From Sinorhizobium sp. B11 (GTDB lineage Bacteria > Pseudomonadota > Alphaproteobacteria > Rhizobiales > Rhizobiaceae), in contig CP091034.1 in assembly GCA_039725955.1 (NCBI GenBank), positions 558,001 through 622,000 of the forward strand: DNA of 64,000 bases. Direction: 5' to 3'. The translations under genes and the position numbers were made by a program. Within the stretch, counting starts at the first letter, position 1. Each line of letters starts with the position of its first letter. The notes under the pieces are model-generated. The model did not search any database and had not been told where the DNA came from. It saw only the letters and a list, made by a program, of their open reading frames with translations. This document shows, piece by piece, positions 1 to 7,023 of the stretch.

Positions 1-21
1 AAGATACGGGATAGAGGCTGG

Positions 22-459
22 ATGACCGACCTGAAACTTGTTGCGCTCGATGCCGAGGACCTGGTGGTCATTTCCGCACATGTGCAGGACAGTGTCTTCA
101 AGGTAGCCGATATAGACTGGTCGCCGCGCGACAAGCAGTTCGCAATTGCCGCCAACCGGTTCGTCTGGGAAGAAGCGGCCCGAAAACGCAAAGGTTTTGA
201 GCGCCGTCGTGCGGCCCTCGTATTCAAGCGCGTGCTATCCGTCCGCTCGATCGGCATCGACCGCGCCCGCCGCGATGACGTGCTGTCGCTGCTTGCCCTG
301 CAATTCGAGCAGAAGGGCGAAGGGCCGGAAGGCACGCTCGAGCTCTCGCTGTCCGGCGCGGCCTCCATCATTCTCGATGTCGAATGCATTGAAATGCAGC
401 TTGCCGATGTCGGCGGCGCCTGGGAAACGGGTTCCAAGCCGCGTCATCCCGGCACCTGA
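22..459 (+). CDS. DUF2948 family protein
   Basis: A 145-residue soluble protein with no signal peptide or membrane segment, resembling the DUF2948 family, which is found in alphaproteobacteria just upstream of hisD (usually after murA). The ATG is preceded by a purine-rich GAGGCTGG. The central stretch is rich in Arg/Lys (about residues 52-85) and the C-terminal third is acidic/hydrophobic. It ends 33 bp before hisD and is probably co-transcribed with it. Its function is unknown; I assign the family from gene order and overall appearance, not from a catalytic motif. Confidence 0.85.
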   Translation: MTDLKLVALDAEDLVVISAHVQDSVFKVADIDWSPRDKQFAIAANRFVWEEAARKRKGFERRRAALVFKRVLSVRSIGIDRARRDDVLSLLALQFEQKGEGPEGTLELSLSGAASIILDVECIEMQLADVGGAWETGSKPRHPGT

Positions 460-492
460 GCCCAACAGTTCGAGCAAGAAGGAATTCCGGCC

Positions 493-1791
493 TTGGCAAT
501 CTGGCTTAATCAGACATCCCACGGTTTCGAACAGCGCTTCGCGGCCTTTCTGACCACCAAGCGCGAGGTCTCCGAAGACGTCAACGCCGTGGTGCGCGGC
601 ATCATCGATGATGTGCGCGCCCGTGGTGATGTCGCTCTCGCCGAATATTCGAAGAGGTTCGACAGCATCGATTACGCGACGGTACCGATGCGCGTCACCG
701 AGGAAGAAATCGAGAACGCCGTCGAGGTCGTCCCCTCGGAAGTGCTCGGCGCCTTGAAGGTCGCGGCTCTCCGCATCGAATCCCACCATCGTCGTCAGCT
801 TCCCAAGGACGATATCTACGAAGACAATATGGGGGTCGGCCTCGGTTCGCGCTGGACGGCGATCGAAGCCGTTGGCCTCTACGTGCCGGGTGGCACGGCG
901 AGCTATCCGAGCTCGGTGCTGATGAACGCCGTACCGGCGAAGGTCGCAGGGGTCGATCGCATCGTTATCGCGGTGCCAGCCACGGGCGGTTCGGTCAATC
1001 CGGCGGTGCTGGCTGCAGCCAAGCTTGCAGGCGTCAGTGAGATCTACCGCGTCGGCGGCGCGCAGGCGATTGCTGCCCTTGCCTACGGCACGGAGACGAT
1101 CGCCCCGGTCGCCAAGATCACCGGCCCCGGCAATGCCTATGTGGCCGCCGCCAAGCGCCATGTCTTCGGCACTGTCGGCATCGATATGATCGCCGGCCCC
1201 TCGGAAGTGCTCGTCATCGCCGACAAGGATAACAATCCCGATTGGGTCGCCGCCGATCTGCTCGCACAGGCCGAGCATGACGAGAGCTCTCAGGCGATCC
1301 TGATCACGAACGACGAGGAATTCGGCAAGGCGGTTGAAGCAGCCGTCGAACGGCAGCTGAAGACGCTGAACCGCGCGGAAACTGCCGCTGCCAGCTGGCG
1401 CGATTTCGGCGCGATCATCCTTGTCTCCGACCTCAAGGATGCCATCCCGCTCGCAAACCGCATCGCCGCGGAACATCTGGAACTCGCCGTCGCCAATCCT
1501 GATGCCTTTGTGGAGAAGATCCGCAATGCGGGCGCGATCTTCATCGGCGCCCATACGCCCGAAGTGATCGGCGATTATGTCGGCGGCTCCAACCACGTGC
1601 TGCCGACGGCGCGTTCGGCCCGCTTCTCCTCCGGCCTTTCGGTTCTCGATTTCGTCAAGCGCACCTCGATCTTGCGCCTTGGTCCCCAGCAGCTTCGCGA
1701 CCTCGGCCCGGCGGCGATTGCGCTCGCCGTTTCCGAAGGCCTCGATGCCCATGCGCGATCGGTCGCGATCCGCCTCAACCTCGAAAGGTGA
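493..1791 (+). CDS. hisD: Histidinol dehydrogenase
   Basis: 432 residues, the usual length for HisD, which catalyses the last two NAD+-dependent steps of histidine biosynthesis (L-histidinol to L-histidine) using a zinc ion, in the cytoplasm. Family hallmarks are visible: the GLYVPGG segment near residue 137, GPGNAYV near 212, the QAEHDESSQ segment (zinc/catalytic His and Gln) near 260 and the GSNHVLPT segment near 367. The reading frame begins with TTG at 493; no in-frame ATG fits the conserved N-terminus (AIWL...), so TTG is the likely start. Followed 4 bp later by the UPF0262 gene, suggesting one transcript. Confidence 0.97.
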   Translation: MAIWLNQTSHGFEQRFAAFLTTKREVSEDVNAVVRGIIDDVRARGDVALAEYSKRFDSIDYATVPMRVTEEEIENAVEVVPSEVLGALKVAALRIESHHRRQLPKDDIYEDNMGVGLGSRWTAIEAVGLYVPGGTASYPSSVLMNAVPAKVAGVDRIVIAVPATGGSVNPAVLAAAKLAGVSEIYRVGGAQAIAALAYGTETIAPVAKITGPGNAYVAAAKRHVFGTVGIDMIAGPSEVLVIADKDNNPDWVAADLLAQAEHDESSQAILITNDEEFGKAVEAAVERQLKTLNRAETAAASWRDFGAIILVSDLKDAIPLANRIAAEHLELAVANPDAFVEKIRNAGAIFIGAHTPEVIGDYVGGSNHVLPTARSARFSSGLSVLDFVKRTSILRLGPQQLRDLGPAAIALAVSEGLDAHARSVAIRLNLER

Positions 1792-1795
1792 GGGA

Positions 1796-2269
1796 ATGGC
1801 GAAGGACGACTTCCGGCTCTGCGACGTTGTCCTTGACGATACGATCGGCCGTTCGACGCCCGATGTCGAGCATGAGCGGGCAGTCGCGATCTTCGATCTG
1901 ATCGAGGAGAACTCGTTTGCGCCGTCAGGCCATGCCGGCGGGCCTTACCGGCTGAACATTTCGCTGGTCGATTCCAAACTGGTCTTTGCGATCACCACGG
2001 AAAAGGGTGAGGATGTCGCAACCCATATCCTCTCCCTGACGCCCTTCCGGCGGATCGTGAAGGACTACTTCATGATCTGCGAAAGCTATTATGAGGCTAT
2101 CCGTTCGGCGTCTCCAAGCCGTATCGAGGCGATCGACATGGGCCGGCGCGGCATTCACAACGAGGGTTCGCAGACGCTGAAGGATCGTCTCTCCGGCAAG
2201 ATCGACGTCGATTTCGACACCGCTCGGCGCCTCTTCACGCTGGTCTGCGTGCTCTACTGGCGTGGATGA
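1796..2269 (+). CDS. UPF0262 family protein
   Basis: 157 residues, matching the length and N-terminus ([11 protein letters not shown]) of the UPF0262 family, a small conserved alphaproteobacterial family of unknown function. I chose the ATG at 1796, 4 bp after the hisD stop and preceded by AGGTGAGGGA, over a longer frame that would overlap hisD. The stop overlaps the start of the next gene (ATGA at 2266-2269), so translational coupling is likely. No membrane segment or recognised catalytic motif is visible. The fixed position beside hisD is conserved in rhizobia as far as I recall, but does not prove a link to histidine synthesis. Confidence 0.9.
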   Translation: MAKDDFRLCDVVLDDTIGRSTPDVEHERAVAIFDLIEENSFAPSGHAGGPYRLNISLVDSKLVFAITTEKGEDVATHILSLTPFRRIVKDYFMICESYYEAIRSASPSRIEAIDMGRRGIHNEGSQTLKDRLSGKIDVDFDTARRLFTLVCVLYWRG

Positions 2270-2751
2270 CGGCGATGGAGCCGCATGTTGAAACCGAGGG
2301 TGGAAAGCGGCCGGGCGCCATCCTCTTCATGTGCGGCATGAACGCTATCCGTTCGCCGATGGCCGAAGCGATCGCCCGTAGCATTCTGCCGGCCAATACC
2401 TATATACGATCTGCCGGTGTTCGCGCCGGCGAACGCGATCCCTTCGTCGATGTCGTGCTGGAGGAAATCGGCCTGTCGCTCGGCCGTCGGCAGCCGCAGA
2501 CGCTGGAGGAGCTTGAGGACGATTATTTCGACCTCATCATCACGCTCTCGCCGCCGGCCCATCACGCAGCCCTCGAGCTGACCCGCTCCAGCGCTGTCGA
2601 CGTGGTCTACTGGCCGACTATGGATCCGACGGTCGCGACCGGCACGCGTGAGCAGATATTGGACGGTTACCGCGAGGTTCGCGATCACCTCGCCGGCCTC
2701 ATCGAAAGCCGGCTACTCAAGAGAAATGGCATCGCCGCGCAATCGGCGTGA
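2266..2751 (+). CDS. Low-molecular-weight phosphatase family protein
   Basis: 161 residues with the P-loop signature C-x5-R-S of low-molecular-weight protein tyrosine phosphatases / arsenate reductases (Cys23 to Arg29, CGMNAIRS) near the N-terminus and the general-acid Asp-Pro pair late in the protein (Asp120-Pro121, in TMDPT). It should hydrolyse phosphate from a cysteine-phosphate intermediate in the cytoplasm; the substrate (phosphotyrosine, arsenate or another) cannot be told from sequence. It starts by ATGA overlap with the UPF0262 stop; a second ATG at 2275 is possible. No arsenic-resistance neighbours are present, so a housekeeping phosphatase is more likely than ArsC. Confidence 0.87.
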   Translation: MTAMEPHVETEGGKRPGAILFMCGMNAIRSPMAEAIARSILPANTYIRSAGVRAGERDPFVDVVLEEIGLSLGRRQPQTLEELEDDYFDLIITLSPPAHHAALELTRSSAVDVVYWPTMDPTVATGTREQILDGYREVRDHLAGLIESRLLKRNGIAAQSA

Positions 2752-2871
2752 AACAAAAGTCAGAAAGCCCGATCTACGAGGTTCACAAATCCCCGTTGAT
2801 TGTGTAGTTTCCGCGCAAATTTTCAGGCGCCTTGCGCCTTTTTACCCAACACACAGGAAGAAAACCCTTAT

Positions 2872-3090
2872 ATGCCGAAAGAAGAAGTCCTCGAATTCCC
2901 GGGCATCGTGACCGAACTTCTGCCGAATGCGACGTTCCGCGTGAAGCTCGAAAACGAGCATGAGATCATTGCCCACACCGCCGGCCGCATGCGCAAGAAC
3001 CGCATCCGCGTTCTCGCCGGCGACAAGGTTCTGGTCGAAATGACGCCCTACGACCTGACGAAGGGCCGCATCACCTACCGCTTCAAGTAA
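2872..3090 (+). CDS. infA: Translation initiation factor IF-1
   Basis: 72 residues, exactly the usual IF-1 size, with the S1/OB-fold signature: an N-terminal [11 protein letters not shown], then [32 protein letters not shown] and a C-terminal [12 protein letters not shown]-1 binds the A site of the 30S subunit during initiation. ATG at 2872 follows AGGAAGAAAAC. There is 120 bp between the phosphatase stop and this start, enough for its own promoter, as expected for an essential translation gene. It is followed 58 bp later by maf. Confidence 0.98.
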   Translation: MPKEEVLEFPGIVTELLPNATFRVKLENEHEIIAHTAGRMRKNRIRVLAGDKVLVEMTPYDLTKGRITYRFK

Positions 3091-3148
3091 GCTTGGTCTG
3101 CGAAGCTCCCCGGAGCTTTCGCTCCCGCCTGCCGATGGTCGAGGTTCC

Positions 3149-3769
3149 ATGGCGCTGAAATACAAGCTCATTCTGGCCTCGGGCTCGCCCCGCCGCGTCG
3201 ACCTGCTCAATCAGGCCGGCATCGAGCCCTCGCGCCTGATGCCGATGGATATCGACGAGGCGCCGAAGAAGTCGGAGCATCCGCGCTCTCTGGCCCGTCG
3301 CCTATCGGGCGAAAAGGCAGAAGCGGCACTTGCCGCCATCAAGGGTGACATCACCTGGAAGGGCAGCTATATCCTGTCCGCCGATACCGTGGTCGCCGTC
3401 GGCCGTCGCATCCTCGGCAAGGCAGAGTTTGCCGACGAAGCCTCAAACTCGCTGCATCTGCTCTCCGGCCGCAACCATGTGGTTTATACGGGCATCTGCC
3501 TCATCACACCCGATCGCAAGGTGCGCCAGAAGATCGTCGAGACCAAGGTGCGCTTCAAGCGCCTGTCGAGTTTCGAGATCGAAAACTACATTGCGTCAGG
3601 CCAATGGCGCGGTAAGGCGGGTGCCTACGGCATCCAGGGGCTCGCGGGCACCTTCGTGCAGAAAATGGTGGGTTCCTACACCAATGTCGTGGGACTGCCG
3701 CTTTATGAAACCATCCTGCTTCTGACCGGCGAGGGCTTCGATGTCCACAGCCGTTGGCCCGAGGGTTGA
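3149..3769 (+). CDS. maf: Maf-family nucleotide pyrophosphatase
   Basis: 206 residues. The N-terminal [12 protein letters not shown] motif is the signature of the Maf/HAM1-like nucleoside triphosphate pyrophosphatases, and the [16 protein letters not shown] segment supplies the acidic metal-binding residues. Such enzymes hydrolyse non-canonical or modified nucleotides (dTTP/UTP or m7GTP subfamilies) to the monophosphate and have been linked to septum control in Bacillus. The C-terminal [26 protein letters not shown] block is intact. It lies between infA and yacG, a common rhizobial arrangement. The subfamily cannot be assigned with certainty by eye. Confidence 0.95.
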   Translation: MALKYKLILASGSPRRVDLLNQAGIEPSRLMPMDIDEAPKKSEHPRSLARRLSGEKAEAALAAIKGDITWKGSYILSADTVVAVGRRILGKAEFADEASNSLHLLSGRNHVVYTGICLITPDRKVRQKIVETKVRFKRLSSFEIENYIASGQWRGKAGAYGIQGLAGTFVQKMVGSYTNVVGLPLYETILLLTGEGFDVHSRWPEG

Positions 3770-3777
3770 TCTTCAGC

Positions 3778-3882
3778 TAGAGCGCCGTGCGTCCTTTCGG
3801 ACGCACAGGGGACGCTTTAGCGTTTTGAATCTACGCATCAGGCTTTCTGAAAATCGCAACGATTTTCGGACCCATGCTGTAG
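3778..3882 (+). repeat. RIME-like palindromic intergenic element
   Basis: About 105 bp between maf and yacG with two hairpins: an 8-bp perfect stem with loop TTTC (arms 3787-3794 and 3799-3806) and an 8-bp perfect stem GAAAATCG/CGATTTTC (3849-3856 and 3860-3867). The wording of the sequence (AGAGCGCCGTGCGTCC, then GGACGCAC, TTTAGCGTTTTGAATC) matches my memory of the Rhizobium-specific intergenic mosaic element (RIME). It ends 10 bp before the yacG start, so it would lie in the yacG leader or act as a maf-yacG processing/termination point. Confidence 0.75.
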
Positions 3883-3891
3883 GAGGAAAAT

Positions 3892-4104
3892 ATGTCCGAT
3901 GAAATGAAGACCGGAGGCAAGGTCGAGCCCCTGCGCAAGACGCGTCCCTGCCCGGAATGCGGCAAACCGTCGAACCGCGAGCACTATCCCTTCTGTTCCA
4001 ACCGCTGCCGCGAGGTGGACCTGTCGCGCTGGCTGACGGGTTCCTACGCCATTCCCGTGGCCGACGACGAGACCAAGGCGGACTACCCCGACGAGGAAAA
4101 CTAG
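3892..4104 (+). CDS. yacG: DNA gyrase inhibitor YacG
   Basis: 70 residues with the YacG four-cysteine zinc site: Cys20-x2-Cys23-x11-Cys35-x3-Cys39 (CPECGKPS ... FCSNRCRE), followed by the conserved VDLSRWLTGSYAIP segment and an acidic tail. YacG binds the GyrB C-terminal domain and blocks DNA binding by gyrase. The start follows a strong AGGAGGAAAAT ribosome site directly after the RIME-like repeat. The rhizobial neighbour maf supports the call. Confidence 0.95.
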   Translation: MSDEMKTGGKVEPLRKTRPCPECGKPSNREHYPFCSNRCREVDLSRWLTGSYAIPVADDETKADYPDEEN

Positions 4105-4281
4105 GTTTTCCACCGCGAAGCCCTTATTTTTTCTCGCAAATTGCCAAAATCTGCTGGACCGTCAAAAAACTATCATTTGATGCTTGCCATGGGCGAACAA
4201 GATGCTATAACCCCGCTCGCTTCCGGGGCGAACCAAGGCCCTGACATTCCAAGCCGGAATGTTTTTCGAGAAGCGTGGTTA

Positions 4282-4357
4282 GCCCAGGTAGCTCAGTTGG
4301 TAGAGCAGCGGATTGAAAATCCGCGTGTCACTGGTTCGATTCCGGTCCTGGGCACCA
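4282..4357 (+). tRNA. tRNA-Phe (GAA)
   Basis: A 76-nt cloverleaf: acceptor arms GCCCAGG (4282-4288) and CCTGGGC (4347-4353), D-arm GCTC..GAGC, anticodon loop TTGAAAA giving anticodon GAA, T-arm with GGTTCGATTCC, discriminator A and an encoded CCA at 4355-4357. Runs of T follow the gene within 25 bp and may serve as terminator. tRNA 3' ends are common integration sites; the region directly downstream is accessory in character. Confidence 0.97.
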
Positions 4358-4904
4358 TCGCATTTCAAACTATTTTTTGTTTTCGGTTGCTTGGATAGAC
4401 GCGCGCCAAGCCAGTCCACCTTTCTGTCCACCTTCATTTTTCATTGGATGTACCGCGGCCACCTTTCGCCCGAGGCATTCTTCGACGCATCTCCTCGTCG
4501 ACAATAGCCTCGCCCACTTTAAGCCACCGCTACACGTAGAATATGCGCCTTGCCTGTCCGTCTTGGGGGCACCTAGCATCCTGTTTGGTCTCGGTCTCGC
4601 CGTGGGGGTTGCTTGAGCAGCCGCCAGCGTCCTTCCTTGGAGAAAACCGAATGTCTGCAAAAAGATGATCGGTCTCGGGATCGGGTCGCCTGTCGTAGAC
4701 ATAGCCCCCGGGACACTCGCCGAGATTAGCTTCAACGTCCGGCGCCAGCGGGAATATGAGGCTCGAACGCCTCGCTTTTGCTGGCCAGAATCAAGAAGTG
4801 TAGACGTCCCCGCACGCTAGTAAGCACAACTTTTGTGTGTAGTTAGATGATTCTAACTTGCTTATATGTGGCTGATACGCATAATCGCCTAGGGAGGAAC
4901 GGGG
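4358..4904. other. Non-coding stretch downstream of tRNA-Phe
   Basis: About 550 bp with no gene I can support. Open frames exist but lack family resemblance and good start sites. I looked for an integrase fragment and for a direct repeat of the tRNA 3' end and found neither within the window. The last 100 bp are more AT-rich and should carry the promoter of the methyltransferase gene. Confidence 0.5.
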
Positions 4905-5618
4905 ATGATCAGTAGCGCCGAAATTGTTGAAATGTATTCAGACTACTACGCTGATGGCGAAGTCGTTCAGAAACGCGCGATCGCAGCAAAGCAGTCTGTG
5001 GGACACATTAAGAAAGTTGCAGCGGATCACAGCTTTCAGTCGGTAATCGACATTGGCGCCGGAGAAGGGGCGGTCCTTTCGGAACTTGCCGGCAACGGCT
5101 TTGCCAATCGTTTCGCTGCAGTAGAGCTATCTCGATCAGGCATCGAGGCCATACGCGCACGCCAAATTAAAAGCCTGGCGGCAGCGGACCAATTCGACGG
5201 TTATTCAATCCCACATCCTGACAAGGCATTCGATCTCGGGCTTGCCATCCATGTCCTTGAACATGTCGAGCATGAACGAATGTTTCTGCGGGAGGCCAAA
5301 CGTGTCAGCCGAAATCTCTACGTCGAAGTTCCGCTCGAACTGACGAACGATCTTCCGAAATCCATCCGCGAGTCCGGCCCCTACGGTCACATCAACTTTT
5401 ATACGCCAGGCTCCTTCGAAAACTTGCTGAAGACGTGTGGTCTAAAGGTCGAACGGCTAATGGTTTTCGCTCATGACATTCAATACGAACAGTACCTAGC
5501 CGGACGGGCGAAGGGGTGGCTGAAGTACCAAATTCGCCAAAAACTCCTAAGAATGGCGCCTAAGTTCGCGACCAGGAATATGGTCTATATGGCGGGCGCG
5601 TTTTGCAAAGCTGATTGA
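4905..5618 (+). CDS. Class I SAM-dependent methyltransferase
   Basis: 237 residues with a class I methyltransferase fold: motif I VIDIGAGEG (residues 47-55) binding S-adenosylmethionine, an acidic residue after the following strand (AAVELS), and the AFDLGLAIHVLEHVEHERMFLREAKRV segment typical of Methyltransf_11/23 enzymes acting on small molecules or glycan ends. ATG at 4905 follows AGGGAGGAACGGGG. The C-terminal 70 residues (FYTPGSFENLLKTCGLKVERL) resemble methyltransferases found in polysaccharide or O-antigen clusters, but no such cluster adjoins. It is a lone gene in a stretch that reads as lower GC than its neighbours, suggesting transfer. Substrate unknown. Confidence 0.85.
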   Translation: MISSAEIVEMYSDYYADGEVVQKRAIAAKQSVGHIKKVAADHSFQSVIDIGAGEGAVLSELAGNGFANRFAAVELSRSGIEAIRARQIKSLAAADQFDGYSIPHPDKAFDLGLAIHVLEHVEHERMFLREAKRVSRNLYVEVPLELTNDLPKSIRESGPYGHINFYTPGSFENLLKTCGLKVERLMVFAHDIQYEQYLAGRAKGWLKYQIRQKLLRMAPKFATRNMVYMAGAFCKAD

Positions 5619-5734
5619 TAAAGCGGGGGCCCGCCCGTCACGTCATAGGCAGTGAAGATCGCAACATGTTGCGGCGGCGGAGAACGTGTAAACATGCTGG
5701 AGGGAGCGGACTGCAACAGTCCGCACCACATCAC

Positions 5735-5968
5735 TCAAACGGAAATGTCGCGCGGTTCTTCAATCGGACGGAAATCCTTTGGGTGAAAGAATGGTGGCGG
5801 TCCGAGGTCGAAGCTTGAGAACCAGCCCGCCGGGCCATACTTGCTTTCGTCGCTGAAATTAGGCGGCGGAAAAAGTCCGGCAAACTTCGCGTAGGATATC
5901 ATCACACCAAAGAACAGCGTGAGGACGAAAGCGACTTTCTTGGCTCGGGAGACATCTTCTTTATGCAT
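5735..5968 (-). CDS. Small hypothetical membrane protein
   Basis: 77 residues reading leftward, with a charged N-terminus followed by one clear hydrophobic segment (about residues 11-32, KVAFVLTLFFGVMISYAKFAGLF) and a Pro/Phe-rich tail (PPNFSDE, FDLGPPPFFHP). No family recognised. The ribosome site before the start is weak, so the start is uncertain. The membrane segment and lack of a competing gene make it plausible. It lies between the lone methyltransferase and the divergent ku gene. Confidence 0.5.
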   Translation of the reverse strand: MHKEDVSRAKKVAFVLTLFFGVMISYAKFAGLFPPPNFSDESKYGPAGWFSSFDLGPPPFFHPKDFRPIEEPRDISV

Positions 5969-6156
5969 GTGCTTGCCTGCTCATAACGACATCGAACCAT
6001 TGGTACGAAAATCGTGTCAGGAAATTGTCGAAACGAATATGTGATTGCGGCCGTGAACCCTTGGCTGTCACGTCGAAACTTCGCCGGCGGAGGGAATTTT
6101 TCGCGTCCAAAGCCCTCCCGGGCGGAACCTCTCGGGACAATTTCCGTTTATGGCGC

Positions 6157-6963
6157 ATGGCCCGTCAAACTTTCTGGAAAGGCTACCTCAAGCTCTCGCT
6201 TGTCACAGCGTCCGTTTCACTGACGCCGGCGACGACGGAGTCGAGCAAGGTGCGGTTTCATGTGTTGAACCGCGCAACGAAAAATCGCGTCGAAAGCCGC
6301 TATGTCGATAGCGTCACGCATAAGCCCGTTTCTGAGAAAGATCAGGTGAAGGGCTATCCGCGCGGCGAGGACGGCTACGTCCTGCTCGAAGACGAGGAGA
6401 TCGAGGAGGTAGGGCTGGAAAGCACCCGCACCATCGATATCGACAGTTTCGTACCGCGTGGATCGATCGATTGGATCTGGTATGACAAGCCGCATTTCCT
6501 GGCGCCGGAAGACAAGGTCGGCATGGAAGCCTTCTGCGTGATCCGCGAGGCGATGCGGGCCAATGATGTGGTCGGCATTGCGCGGCTGGTGCTCTACCGA
6601 CGCGAACGGGCCGTGCTGCTGGAGCCGCAGGACAAGGGCATCGTTCTCTGGACATTGCGTTATGGCGACGAGGTGCGCGAACCGGCCGCCGACCTCGATA
6701 TGAAGGCGAAGGTCGACAGCGAGTTGCTGACCTTGATGAAGAAGCTGGTCAAGGAAGAGACGAAGGAATGGAGCCCTTCGATGGTGCAGGATCCGGTTCA
6801 GAAGCGGCTGAAGGCGTTGATCCGCGGTAAAGAAAAGAGCCTCAAGAAGGCAGCCCCAGCTCGCAAGCCGGCCCCGGTGAAATCGACGGGCAATGTCATC
6901 AACATCATGGATGCGTTGAAGAAGAGCCTCGCCGCTGAGGGCGATCGCGGAAAGTCGCGATAG
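6157..6963 (+). CDS. ku: Ku-family end-joining protein (copy 1)
   Basis: 268 residues, the length of bacterial Ku. It starts with the typical Ku N-terminus (QTFWKGYLKLSLVTASVSL), continues with FHVLNRATKNRVESRYVDS and KGYPRGEDGYVLLEDEEIEEV, and has a basic C-terminal tail ending in a NVINIMDALKKSL segment that also occurs in the second Ku here. Ku homodimers or heterodimers ring DNA ends and recruit LigD for non-homologous end joining. The frame stays open 44 codons upstream, but family alignment favours the ATG at 6157. It converges on ligD (60 bp apart) rather than sharing its transcript. Confidence 0.93.
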   Translation: MARQTFWKGYLKLSLVTASVSLTPATTESSKVRFHVLNRATKNRVESRYVDSVTHKPVSEKDQVKGYPRGEDGYVLLEDEEIEEVGLESTRTIDIDSFVPRGSIDWIWYDKPHFLAPEDKVGMEAFCVIREAMRANDVVGIARLVLYRRERAVLLEPQDKGIVLWTLRYGDEVREPAADLDMKAKVDSELLTLMKKLVKEETKEWSPSMVQDPVQKRLKALIRGKEKSLKKAAPARKPAPVKSTGNVINIMDALKKSLAAEGDRGKSR

Positions 6964-7023
6964 GGCTTCTCGGATTCCGTTCCCCGGAAGGGGAGGGCTG
7001 TCGGTCTGTGCATAGGCTCGCGC

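Noticed and set aside
235-1752. Long open frame of 505 codons on the minus strand across hisD
   Set aside because: It is a shadow of hisD in high-GC DNA: Arg/Gly/Asp-rich translation, no family resemblance, no ribosome site, and hisD itself is unambiguous.
4358-4904. Possible integrase remnant or att repeat beside tRNA-Phe
   Set aside because: I searched the neighbouring sequence by eye for a copy of the tRNA 3' end and for integrase motifs and found none in the window.
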